Below, piece after piece: positions 27,445-35,914 of a DNA stretch of 64,000 bases. Below the pieces are notes generated by a model. It was not told the DNA's origin. It did no database searches and was given only the letters and a program-made list of their open reading frames with translations. Origin of the DNA: Deinococcus sp. QL22 (GTDB lineage Bacteria; Deinococcota; Deinococci; Deinococcales; Deinococcaceae); assembly GCF_023370075.1 (NCBI RefSeq), contig NZ_CP097150.1:248001-312000 (forward strand). The letters run 5' to 3'. Each line of letters begins with the position of its first letter. Within the stretch, counting starts at the first letter, position 1. The position numbers were made by a program, and so were the translations under genes.

Positions 27445-28563
27445 TTAATCCCTTGGATGCAGGGGCGGTGCGGGAATCTCCTTGATTGCCGAAGCCCTCC
27501 AGCAAAAGGTGCTGCCCTGAGGCGTAGAGGACACGACCTGAACGTCTCCGTGCATGGCGCGGGCCAGCCCACGCGCGATCGTCAACCCGACGCCGCTGCC
27601 CTCACCCCGCCGACGGGCCAAATCTGCTCGGAAGAAGCGCTCAAACACCCGCTCGGTATGCTCGGGTGCGATCCCTGTACCGCTATCCTCCACCAGGAAG
27701 ATCACTTGTCCGGGCTGAATTGTGACTCGTAACTGAACACTGCGACCTGCAGGGGTATGCCGCAGGGCATTGCCCAACAGGTTCGCCAGGATTTGTTGTC
27801 CGCGCTCCGGATCAATCCAGACCCAGAGTGGCGAGTCTGGAGAGGTCACCTGCAAGGTCACCTGACGGCTTTCAAAGGGCAGCTCATACCGCTCCTGGGC
27901 TTGCCGCAGAACATCATTCACGGCCACCGTTTGGAGATGTAAGTCGACCTGGCCCGCTTCAACGCGGCTGACCACGGTCAAATCCTCTACCAGACGTTCC
28001 ATCACGGCCAGTTCCCGCCGAATACTGGAAATGGCCAGTGAGGTGGGGAAAATGCCGTCCTCCGCCGCCTCCGCGTAACCACGAGCGGCAGCCACAGGCG
28101 TCCGCAGCTCATGGCCGACATTCCCCATCAACTCCACCCGGCTCTCCTCGACCCGTTGCAACGTGGCCGCCATCACGTTAAATGACCGTGCTAGGTCTGC
28201 CAGTTCGTCGTGTCCCGCCGTTGGCAAGCGCCGGGCATACTCTCCACTGGCAATCGCCCCGCTCCCGGCCTGTAATACGCGAACCGAAGCGGTCACCCGC
28301 CGAGCAGCAACCCACGCGGTTAACGTCGCCACGACGAGCGCCATGGGCAGCGCCACGATCAAGGCGCGCGTCAACGTCCCGCGCATGCCTGCCGCCAGAT
28401 CAGTCCGCAGGCTTTCGCCCTCAGGGCCAATCATTGCGGCCATTTCCTCGACATGGTGACGAATAAAGGGGAGGGCTGCCAATTCAGCCGCCAAGATCAA
28501 CACGGCCCCCATCACGCTGACCACGACCAAATGGTGAAGCAACAGGCGCGCGAACAGTTTCAT
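27445..28563 (-). CDS. Sensor histidine kinase (HAMP, HisKA, HATPase_c)
   Basis: A 372-residue inner-membrane kinase. It has two hydrophobic helices (about 12-34 and 66-88) with a very short periplasmic loop of about 30 residues, then a HAMP linker (about 85-140). The HisKA box NVGHELRTPVAAARGYAE has His151, and the ATPase domain shows the N-box LANLLGNALRHTPAG, G1 VEDSGTGIAPE and G2 GEGSGVGLTIARGLARAMHG. The small sensor loop suggests it reads a membrane or small-molecule signal. Its ATG abuts the stop of the response regulator gene, so the pair is co-translated. Confidence 0.92.
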   Translation of the reverse strand: MKLFARLLLHHLVVVSVMGAVLILAAELAALPFIRHHVEEMAAMIGPEGESLRTDLAAGMRGTLTRALIVALPMALVVATLTAWVAARRVTASVRVLQAGSGAIASGEYARRLPTAGHDELADLARSFNVMAATLQRVEESRVELMGNVGHELRTPVAAARGYAEAAEDGIFPTSLAISSIRRELAVMERLVEDLTVVSRVEAGQVDLHLQTVAVNDVLRQAQERYELPFESRQVTLQVTSPDSPLWVWIDPERGQQILANLLGNALRHTPAGRSVQLRVTIQPGQVIFLVEDSGTGIAPEHTERVFERFFRADLARRRGEGSGVGLTIARGLARAMHGDVQVVSSTPQGSTFCWRASAIKEIPAPPLHPRD

Positions 28564-29229
28564 TCAGCTCTCCCGAAATCGGTATCCCAGCCCCCGAACC
28601 GTTTCAATGAATGTGGGGGCGTCGGCATCGTCTCCCAGTTTGCGGCGAATGGCCGTGATGTGCACGTCCACGACTCGGGTGGTGCCCAGGTAGTTTGAAC
28701 CCCAGACACGCTCCAGCAACCGGTCACGTGACCACACCATCCCGGGATGCTGAGCCAGCGTGATGAGGAGGTCAAACTCTGTCCGGGAGAAACTGACCCC
28801 TTCGCCGTTTAGGGTGAGTTGACGAGACGTCACGTCCACTTCCAATGGGCCGACCACGATCCGTTCACGGATCTGCACCCGGCGCAGCAGGGCCCGAACC
28901 CGCGCCACCACTTCACGCGGGCTGAACGGCTTCACCATGTAGTCATCGGCCCCGGCATCCAAGCCCTCAAGACGGTTCTCAATCTCACCCCGGGCCGTCA
29001 GCAGCAGGACAGGGAGATCAGGGTGGGCCGTCCGAATGTACTGCGTGAGCTCCACGCCGGTGAGGCCCGGCAGCATCCAGTCCAGCACCGCGACATTGGC
29101 CCGCGCCAAGAGGGGCACAGCGGCGGTTCCGTCCATGGCAGTTTCAACGACGTGCCCTTCCGCTCTTAAATAAGCCTGCAACACCTCAACGATTCCAGGA
29201 TCGTCATCCACGATCAAGATCGTCGCCAC
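28564..29229 (-). CDS. OmpR/PhoB-family response regulator
   Basis: A 221-residue DNA-binding regulator. The receiver domain starts MATILIVDDDPGIVEV, with phospho-acceptor Asp50 in VAVLDWMLPGL and the switch Lys in MVKPFSPREV. The C-terminal winged helix has the usual LTLNGEGVSFSRTEFDLLIT and VVDVHITAIRRKLGDDADAP. An upstream GTG at 29268 is in frame, but the GTG at 29229 is preceded by GGGGGTGAT and puts the receiver strand at the N-terminus. It forms a two-component system with the adjoining kinase; targets are unknown. Confidence 0.92.
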   Translation of the reverse strand: MATILIVDDDPGIVEVLQAYLRAEGHVVETAMDGTAAVPLLARANVAVLDWMLPGLTGVELTQYIRTAHPDLPVLLLTARGEIENRLEGLDAGADDYMVKPFSPREVVARVRALLRRVQIRERIVVGPLEVDVTSRQLTLNGEGVSFSRTEFDLLITLAQHPGMVWSRDRLLERVWGSNYLGTTRVVDVHITAIRRKLGDDADAPTFIETVRGLGYRFRES

Positions 29230-29263
29230 GAACAGATCACCCCCTTGTTCCTCCCGTGAATCA

Positions 29264-29509
29264 TTCACAGATTCTGCTTGAAAACGCGACGGAACGCGCC
29301 AATGCCAGTATCAAGTTATTGCTAAGGTGGTTGTCGTTGGCGTAGGTGAACAGGACATGGGGTTGCTTCGCCTGCTTCAAGGCCCCTGCCAGGACTTGAG
29401 AAAATCGGTACGGCACGTGGGTGTCTGCCGTAGCGTGGTGAAGTTGCAGGGAACGTCCTTTCAAGTTTTGAAGAAAGAAGTTCGGTGAGATGGCTTGATA
29501 GGCGTTCAC
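29264..29509 (-). pseudogene. C-terminal remnant of an S9-type alpha/beta hydrolase
   Basis: About 80 residues resemble the end of prolyl-oligopeptidase-type hydrolases: YQAISPNFFLQNLKGRSLQL, HHATADTHVPYRFSQVLAGA and LFTYANDNHLSNNL. These contain the usual acid residue (TADTHVP) and a catalytic-His region (NDNH). Near the end a one-base loss moves FKQNL-stop to a different frame. No N-terminal part is found upstream, where IS debris lies instead. It ends about 35 bases before the response regulator start. Confidence 0.6.
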
Positions 29510-29707
29510 GTTGCGCTCTGGTCAGCCGTATGCTCTTGCCAGGCCTTGATGGTTTTTGCTTGCTTTTGATGCACCGGCCCATGGAGGTTGCAGGCGTTCA
29601 ATAGCGCTTGTCTCAACGTCGGCCTCAAACGGCTGGAAACGCCTTAGCTCAATCGATTGTGGGAAGAAATGGAGCAGTGAATCGCAGCAGGCCGTCCCTA
29701 GATCAGA

Positions 29708-29760
29708 GAATGCACCAAAAGTAAGTATGAACCACGAGGGCCTTGCAATATCACAGCTCA
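29708..29760. repeat. Solo ISL3-type terminal sequence
   Basis: GCACCAAAAG, GAACCAC and GGCCTTGCAATATCACA occur here in the same order and spacing as in the end of the ISL3 element at 12540-12618. No ISL3 coding sequence is attached. Confidence 0.6.
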
Positions 29761-29816
29761 GAACTCACGCCGTGGCGTAACTGCAAGTATGCAGATAGAG
29801 TCACTCGGTTGAGCTG

Positions 29817-29921
29817 TCAAGCGCTAGAAGGGTCAGAAACCTGGGGTCGTCGGTAGGCATCTTGCAAGAGCAGATGGGCAAAAATGCTGTCTTTCCCTAT
29901 ATCCAAGCCCAGTACGTGCAT
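29817..29921 (-). pseudogene. IS110 family transposase, N-terminal fragment
   Basis: The ATG at 29921 has GGGAGG six bases upstream and opens MHVLGLDIGKDSIFAHLLLQ, the start of the IS110 DEDD/RuvC-like domain with its first Asp. The frame stops after 34 residues at 29817, just before the solo ISL3 end. It is too short for the larger annotations to catch. The C-terminal IS110 piece at 5564-6126 is a separate remnant. Confidence 0.6.
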
Positions 29922-30478
29922 CACAAACCTCCCAGAGAGTGGGATGAGTTATCAGGTCAAGCTCTCTCGGAACTGGTTCTGATGGAGCAGGCTTCTGTGC
30001 TTTGGAGAGCTTTCAGTGTTCGGGAAGAGCGCCCGAATCGGCCAGACCTGCGGAAGGGCCTTGAAGGGCCTAAAAGCGAGCCTGGCTTGCTAGTTCGGGC
30101 TGGCCTGACTTCCCACTCTGATCAGGAATGGCCGTCAGGCGTAAGACATAAAAAGCGAGGCAAGCTCACCCGCTATTGATTTTGCCAGTGCAGCCGCTGA
30201 GAAAAGGCTTGGGTTAATCCCAAGATAGTTTTGCTTGGGCAACTACTGTCACTGGTAAGCGGGCACCTGGGCACAGATGGAAATCGACCCCAACTTCTCG
30301 CCTGCACATGCGTTTGCCTGCTGTGGTCAATTCCCTCGTCTGCCGGGACATTTTGTCCTGTACGGCGTCGGGGCGTGAGTGACCTGCTCAGAAAGTGTGG
30401 GCAGGATCTAGAAACGAAAGGGGAAGGCGTAACGCTCTGGTAACGCCCTCGGAAGAATCTAGTTCATCGGAGGGTTTT
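29922..30478. other. Upstream region of the IS110 fragment and leader of the DoxX gene
   Basis: No supported gene. The half next to 29921 would be the left end of an IS110 element, where such elements encode their bridge RNA. The half next to 30479 holds the control region of the DoxX gene, including GTAACGC twice in direct orientation at about 30429-30446 (11 bases start to start). The open frame 29862-30179 on the plus strand has no family-like content and runs opposite to the IS110 fragment. Confidence 0.45.
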
Positions 30479-31048
30479 ATGACAAGCATTCGCACCAGTT
30501 GGATTCCCGAGCCCCACATCACTAAGTTTCTCTTCGCAGACATCCGACTCGCGCCCCTGTGGGCTCTGATCCGTATTTACGTTGGCTATGAGTGGCTCAT
30601 CGCCGGTTGGGGCAAGGTCACCAGTCCCAGCGGAGTTTGGGTGGGTGACCAGGCTGGTGCCGCCGTCTCCGGGTTCTTGAAAGGGGCACTCACGAAAACG
30701 ACTGGTGATCATCCAGATGTGCAGGGCTGGTACGCTTGGTTCATCCAGAATGTCGCGCTTCCCAATGCAAGTGTCTTTTCTTACCTAGTCGCCTACGGGG
30801 AAGTCCTGATTGGCCTCGCACTGATCATCGGACTCTTTACAGGCCTCGCGGCCTTCTTCGGAGGCTTGCTGAACGCTAGTTTTCTACTGGCTGGTGCCGT
30901 GAGCAGCAATCCGTTGCTGTTCATCTTGGCGACGTGGCTCGTTCTGGCGTGGCGAGTGGCTGGGTACTGGGGACTCGACCGCTGGGCTCTAGAGAAGGTA
31001 GGCGTTCGCGTTTTCTCTAAGCCACCAGCCAACCTCACCCAGGTGTAA
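30479..31048 (+). CDS. DoxX family membrane protein
   Basis: A 189-residue inner-membrane protein of the DoxX/thiosulfate:quinone oxidoreductase small-subunit type. Family features are LWALIRIYVGYEWLIAGWGK near the N-terminus, a soluble loop (about 45-85) and then three to four helices with AYGEVLIGLALIIGLFTGLA and FFGGLLNASFLLAGA. The ATG at 30479 has CGGAGGG eight bases upstream; the longer frame before it is not family-like. DoxX proteins take part in quinone-linked redox or oxidative-stress complexes. It stands alone, with a strong terminator directly behind it. Confidence 0.9.
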   Translation: MTSIRTSWIPEPHITKFLFADIRLAPLWALIRIYVGYEWLIAGWGKVTSPSGVWVGDQAGAAVSGFLKGALTKTTGDHPDVQGWYAWFIQNVALPNASVFSYLVAYGEVLIGLALIIGLFTGLAAFFGGLLNASFLLAGAVSSNPLLFILATWLVLAWRVAGYWGLDRWALEKVGVRVFSKPPANLTQV

Positions 31049-31060
31049 GGCGGCTTGAGA

Positions 31061-31094
31061 CAAGGGAAGGAACTTTTGGGAGTTCCTTCCCTTG
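31061..31094 (+). terminator. Strong hairpin terminator after the DoxX gene
   Basis: CAAGGGAAGGAACT (31061-31074) and AGTTCCTTCCCTTG (31081-31094) pair over 14 bases around a 6-base loop, 12 bases past the stop. Confidence 0.8.
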
Positions 31095-31324
31095 TCTTGA
31101 CATTTTGCGATCCCGATTGTTCGCTGTGGACGGTTGCCACAGGGCATGGAACGGAGCAGTGACGCTGGATCTCAGCCATAGCTGAGGTCTGACACTCCGG
31201 CCATCAGCTCTTCCGTGCAGCGGAATAAAGTCCAGCGCCCCACCGACCCACTCTTCCAAGATGCGCTACAGCGAAAACGGTTTAATCACTGCCCCTTCCT
31301 CCCACCCTGCTAGATGATCGACGG

Positions 31325-31732
31325 TCACAGCAGGCGAACCAACTCGCGGAGCATATCTTTTACAGTCACGATCCCAGTCAACTGTCCATAGTGGTTGACC
31401 ACCACCAGCGCACCGACATTTCGGCTCAAGAGCTTGGTGGCTCCTTCTGCAATGGAGGCCTCTTCATCAATCGTCACGACCTCAGTGGTCATGATGCTGC
31501 GGACTTTAACCTGACCGATATTCTGAATCCTTTCGTGTCCAGAGATCAGTGGGGCTCTGGAGGGCCAAGCATCCTTGAGATCTCGGTCGCTCAACATACC
31601 CACCAGTCGACCTTCTTCCACCACAGGAAGATGTCGACAAGGCCGGGCTTTCATCTTCATCAGTGCAATCGGTAAAGGCTCATCTGGCCCAACCGTATGA
31701 AGGTCAGTGGACATGATCTTGTGGATAGGCAT
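31325..31732 (-). CDS. CBS domain pair protein
   Basis: A 135-residue cytoplasmic protein made of two CBS motifs: IMSTDLHTVGPDEPLPIALM to GMLSDRDLKDA, and VRSIMTTEVVTIDEEASIAE to GIVTVKDMLREL. CBS pairs bind adenine nucleotides and act as energy sensors or regulatory subunits. The ATG at 31732 (MPIHKIMSTD) has AAGGAG eight bases upstream and is preferred to the start five codons upstream. It belongs to a block with a Ca2+-type ATPase, a DUF1003 protein and phosphoketolase, all on the minus strand. Confidence 0.9.
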   Translation of the reverse strand: MPIHKIMSTDLHTVGPDEPLPIALMKMKARPCRHLPVVEEGRLVGMLSDRDLKDAWPSRAPLISGHERIQNIGQVKVRSIMTTEVVTIDEEASIAEGATKLLSRNVGALVVVNHYGQLTGIVTVKDMLRELVRLL

Positions 31733-32012
31733 GGGGACTCCTTGCAACTCAGAAATGAGCGAATGTACACAGCTCAGTAACGCCTTCTATCTCAGGTTTT
31801 TCGCTCTCTTGATCATCTACAAACGGTCAACCGCTCAACCTCGTTCAGGCATTGTGTTTGCATAAAGCTCTCGACCAGTGACGCCCAGCACGACCACTAG
31901 AACGCCGTTTGGTTGATGTGGCCTCAGTCCTCTAATAGAACTAATTTTCTTCAGCAAAAAACCACCACTTCAACCATCCATTTGGAGTTTGGGAGCAGTC
32001 TGGGCCTCTGAT

Positions 32013-34850
32013 TCAGGCTCCTGCTCTGCGCGTCCAGCTCCGCCTGACCAGCTTGGTCAGTTCGCGCAGCCAGAGCACAGACGAGGCTACGGCGGCGCAG
32101 ACCAGCCAGTCGGTCAGCCCAAGGGAAACCGTCCCAAACGCTTCTTGCAGCGGAAGGACGTTGAGCACCAGCGCGTGCAGTCCCAGCGACAGCGCCACTG
32201 CGCCCCACAGCCAGCGGTTCCGGAACAGACCATGAAAGGCGCTGCGGGTGTCTGAACGGGCATTGAAGACATTGAACAGCTGGAAAAACATCAAGGTGGT
32301 AAAGGCCATCGTGCGGGCATACGTCAGCTCGCCCGTGCCCGCGATCAACCCGCCGGGCAGCGCGGCGTCGAGCACGCCCAGGGTGCCTGCGGCGACAACC
32401 ACTCCGACAAAGATGATGCCGCGCCACATCTGAGGCGTGACTACGCCCTGAGCTTTGGGGCGCGGCGGGCGGGTCATCACGTCTGGGTCAGCGAGGTCGA
32501 GGCCCAGTGCTAGGGCAGGGGCGCCGTCTGTCGCTAGATTGATCCAGAGAATCTGAGTCGCCAGCAGCGGCAGCACCACTTCGCCGGGTTCACCGACCAA
32601 GCCGAGAAGAGAAGCGAACACCACACCGAAAAACATGGTCATCACCTCGCCGATATTCGAGGACAACAAATAGCGCAGGAATTTCTGAATGTTGTCAAAA
32701 ATGCCGCGTCCCTCCTCGACGGCAGCGACAATGGTGGCAAAGTTGTCGTCCGCCAACACCATGTCGGCGGCTTCCTTCGAGACGTCGGTGCCGGTGATAC
32801 CCATGGCTACGCCGATGTCGGCGGCCCTGAGCGCGGGTGCGTCGTTCACTCCGTCTCCGGTCATGGCCACGACCGCGCCCGTGCGCTGCAGGGCCTGAAC
32901 AATCTGCAGCTTGTGCTCGGGATCGACCCGTGCATACACGCTGATCTCCTGAACCACCTGCTCCAGTTCGGCGTCAGACAGGTGCGTCAGTTCTGCGCCG
33001 GTCATCGCCCGCGCGCCGTGCTCCACCAGACCCAATTCAGTGGCAATTGCGGCGGCCGTGCGGGGATGGTCGCCAGTGATCATGATAGGACGGATGCCTG
33101 CCATCCGCGCCTGCACTACAGCATCTTTAGCTTCAGTGCGCGGCGGGTCAATCATGCCGACTAACCCAAGGAACACCAGCTCCCTTTCCATTCCTTGATT
33201 CGCCTCGCCCTGCAAAGCGTCTTCCGGTAGCCTGCGGGCCGCTACACCAAGTGTCCGGAGCGCCTGAGCTGCCAATTCCTCGTTCGCAGCGTGAATGGCC
33301 GTGCGGCGCTCATCGCTCAGCGGCCGGATCTCAGTGCCGAACAATTCCGCAGTACAGCGTTCCAGCAGCACATCGGGGGCCCCCTTGCTGAACAGAGTCA
33401 GTTGCCCAGGCTGCTTGACATCAGTATGAACGGTGCTCATCAGTTTGCGCTCAGAGGAAAACGGCACCTCACCGACCCGGGCGAAGCGTGCGTCTAACCG
33501 TTCAGAGGACACCCCCGCCTTGTGCGCCGCTACGATTAGGGCCGCTTCCGTGGGATCACCCTGAACGCTCCAGTGCCCGTCCTGCTCCAGCACCGCTGCG
33601 TTGTTGGCCAGGTCGGCCCCGGCCAGCAGCCGCTCCACTTCCTCTCGCTGAAGTCCCCGGCCCAGCGGCCCTCCGGTGCTGCTGAGCTCACCTTCCGGCC
33701 CGTAGCCGCTGCCGGAGAAGTTGGTCACGCCGCTGGCGGTCACGGCCACCCGCACCGTCATCTCGTTGCGGGTTAGGGTGCCCGTCTTGTCTGAGGCGAT
33801 CACCGTGGCGGACCCGAGGGTCTCGACGGCTGGCAGCCGCCGCACGATGGCGCGGCGCTTGGCCATGCGCTTGGTGCCCAGGGCCAGCACTGTCGATGTG
33901 ATGGCAGGCAACCCCTCGGGCACCGCCGCGACTGCCAGCGCCACGCCCAGGATCAAGACGTCCACGAAGCCGGCGACGTCGCGCACGCCGTCGACCAAGA
34001 CGATGGTCACGATCATGACCACGGCAATCATCAACACGACCACGCCCAGCAGCCGACCGGTACGGTCGAGTTCCCGTTGCAGCGGCGTCTGCTCGGAGAC
34101 CGTGCGTCCCAACAGTCCGGCGATCCGTCCGATCTCGGTGCCCATGCCCGTGGCGGTCACGAGGGCCCGGCCCCGGCCCCCACTGACGGCCGTGCCCGAA
34201 AACACCATGTTGTGACGGTCGCCCAGCGCCGCTGCGCCGCCCACCGGCAGGGTGTCCTTGTCAGCGGGCAAGCTCTCGCCTGTGAGGGACGCTTCCAATG
34301 TCCGGAGGGCGATCGCCTGCGTCAGCCGGGCGTCGGCAGGAATGGTATCGCCCTCCTCCAGGAGCAGCACGTCACCGGGCACCACCTCACGGGCCGGCAC
34401 CGAGCGGGGCTCACCGCTGCGCAGCACCCGGGCACTGGCCGCCGACATGGCCTTCAGGGCCGCGACCGCCTGCTCAGCCCGGGCCTCCTGCACATAGCCC
34501 AGCACGGCATTGATCAAGACGATGCTCAAAATAGCCAGCCCCTCGTACGGCAACGCGGAATCGCGCTCATACAGCCACAGGCCGACCGAGATGGCCGTCG
34601 CGACCAGCAGTAAAATCACCAGCGTGTTCTGAAACTGCGCCAGAAAGCGCCGCCAAGCGGGGAGAGACGGCTCGGCTTCCAGTTCGTTGAAACCGGCGCT
34701 GGCCAGCCGCGTCTGGGCCTCGGCGTTACTGAGACCCTCGACCGGGTCGACCCGCTGGGCTCGGGCTACCTGTTCGCTGGTCTGGCGGGAAGGATCGGCG
34801 TGCCCCTGTTGAAGCTCGGCAGCCACACCCAGTACAGCTCGGTCAGTCAT
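32013..34850 (-). CDS. P2-type cation-transporting ATPase (probable Ca2+ pump)
   Basis: A 945-residue membrane ATPase of the PacL/SERCA-like type. The N-terminal cation-ATPase domain (VEGLSNAEAQTRLASAGFNE) is followed by membrane segments, the actuator TGES motif (about 190-193) and PEGLP at 311-315, the M4 site of Ca2+ pumps. The phosphorylation motif SDKTGTLTRNEM has Asp354. Later come KGAPDVLLERC, TGDHPRTAAAIA and MTGDGVNDAPALRAADIGVA, then six C-terminal helices. It exports Ca2+ or a related divalent cation from the cytoplasm. It ends about 280 bases from the CBS gene. A tentative hairpin overlaps its stop. Confidence 0.92.
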   Translation of the reverse strand: MTDRAVLGVAAELQQGHADPSRQTSEQVARAQRVDPVEGLSNAEAQTRLASAGFNELEAEPSLPAWRRFLAQFQNTLVILLLVATAISVGLWLYERDSALPYEGLAILSIVLINAVLGYVQEARAEQAVAALKAMSAASARVLRSGEPRSVPAREVVPGDVLLLEEGDTIPADARLTQAIALRTLEASLTGESLPADKDTLPVGGAAALGDRHNMVFSGTAVSGGRGRALVTATGMGTEIGRIAGLLGRTVSEQTPLQRELDRTGRLLGVVVLMIAVVMIVTIVLVDGVRDVAGFVDVLILGVALAVAAVPEGLPAITSTVLALGTKRMAKRRAIVRRLPAVETLGSATVIASDKTGTLTRNEMTVRVAVTASGVTNFSGSGYGPEGELSSTGGPLGRGLQREEVERLLAGADLANNAAVLEQDGHWSVQGDPTEAALIVAAHKAGVSSERLDARFARVGEVPFSSERKLMSTVHTDVKQPGQLTLFSKGAPDVLLERCTAELFGTEIRPLSDERRTAIHAANEELAAQALRTLGVAARRLPEDALQGEANQGMERELVFLGLVGMIDPPRTEAKDAVVQARMAGIRPIMITGDHPRTAAAIATELGLVEHGARAMTGAELTHLSDAELEQVVQEISVYARVDPEHKLQIVQALQRTGAVVAMTGDGVNDAPALRAADIGVAMGITGTDVSKEAADMVLADDNFATIVAAVEEGRGIFDNIQKFLRYLLSSNIGEVMTMFFGVVFASLLGLVGEPGEVVLPLLATQILWINLATDGAPALALGLDLADPDVMTRPPRPKAQGVVTPQMWRGIIFVGVVVAAGTLGVLDAALPGGLIAGTGELTYARTMAFTTLMFFQLFNVFNARSDTRSAFHGLFRNRWLWGAVALSLGLHALVLNVLPLQEAFGTVSLGLTDWLVCAAVASSVLWLRELTKLVRRSWTRRAGA

Positions 34851-35068
34851 GATGACCCGGCCATTTTAAGTACAGGACGCGAGCCGAAACCCGGCGAATT
34901 GCCCCCGGGTATCGGCTGGAGAGCATGTGTAATAGGTGGCAAGACGAGCGATGAGGCATTTGTTCTCCGAAATAGGGGTGGCTTAGAACAGGCTGAGTGA
35001 TCGGTGGTAGACGACGTTAGAGGGATGCAAGATGGTAAACAGACGATCCGCCCCAACGCCAACAAGGG

Positions 35069-35794
35069 TCAGGATGGCGTGGGCCGATCCCTCTCAGCGA
35101 TTTCCCGCATCAAATCCATCTGTGCTTGTTGGATCACCAATAAGCGCTGCCATTGCTGCTGGGTGAGGTGGTCGAGTTTGTCGTGAAGGTTGCGAACCTC
35201 TAGTTCAACTTTGAGGTTGACTTCATAGTCTTGCTCGGCACGCAGACGGTCACGGGCTTCCTGACGGTTCTGACTCATCAGAATCACAGGTGCTTGTAAG
35301 GCTGCCACCGACGACAGCACGAGATTGAGCAGGATAAACGGATACGGATCAAAGGGCTTGTCGAACACCTGCAGGGCGTTGACAGCGATCCAGACGATCA
35401 ACAGGCCCACAAACAGCCCGATAAAGGCCCAACTTCCGCCGAAGTTCGCGACACGGTCCGCCATGCGGTCTCCAAAGGACCGCCTCCGGTCGTCCTCCGC
35501 GTTGAGGTTCTTCGTGACCAATTCCTGCTGTTCCAGGCTGCGGAGCGCTGCAGCCTGCATGGTCACGAAGTCAGACTTGTCTTGCTTGATGGCGAGGTCG
35601 ATTTCATGGCTGACGGCGCGGTTGATGCACGACAGACAGATCAGGGCGTCAGAGGTGACCTGCGGGGAGGTAGCGCGTACGCAACTTGCCACTCCCAGCC
35701 GCACGGCAGACAGGGGCAGTAGATCCGCTGGTCTACGGAAGGCGTGGCAAGCCGCGCAGGCCACGCTGGAAGTCCCTGGAGGAAGCTCGGTCAT
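35069..35794 (-). CDS. DUF1003 family membrane protein with Cys-rich N-terminus
   Basis: A 241-residue inner-membrane protein. The first 60 residues carry Cys pairs (CAACHAF and CLSCINRAV), which may bind zinc. The DUF1003 core (about 95-200) has the diagnostic DRMADRVANFGGSWAFIGLF, a second helix LLIVWIAVNALQVFDKPFDP and PFILLNLVLSSVAALQAPVI. The tail is a Glu/Arg/Gln-rich coiled coil (VRNLHDKLDHLTQQQWQRLL). GAGGGA precedes the ATG. Function of the family is unknown; it often sits with stress genes, as it does here next to phosphoketolase and the cation ATPase. Confidence 0.9.
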   Translation of the reverse strand: MTELPPGTSSVACAACHAFRRPADLLPLSAVRLGVASCVRATSPQVTSDALICLSCINRAVSHEIDLAIKQDKSDFVTMQAAALRSLEQQELVTKNLNAEDDRRRSFGDRMADRVANFGGSWAFIGLFVGLLIVWIAVNALQVFDKPFDPYPFILLNLVLSSVAALQAPVILMSQNRQEARDRLRAEQDYEVNLKVELEVRNLHDKLDHLTQQQWQRLLVIQQAQMDLMREIAERDRPTPS

Positions 35795-35914
35795 GGGGTC
35801 ATCCCTCTTTTAGGAGGGGTTCCGAAGGCGTTTGACGTTTGCATGGGCCAGACGACACGGCAACCAGTTGAGGACGACGAGAACCAAGCAGCCGGTCTCC
35901 CACACCTCTGACCC

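Noticed and set aside
27445..29229. Two-component system as part of the copper module
   Set aside because: It is separated by an unrelated gene and a gene-free stretch, and the sensor loop lacks the Met/His pattern of copper sensors.
29862..30179. 105-codon open frame on the plus strand
   Set aside because: Its residues match nothing, there is no good ribosome site, and it runs antisense to an IS110 start fragment and its upstream region.
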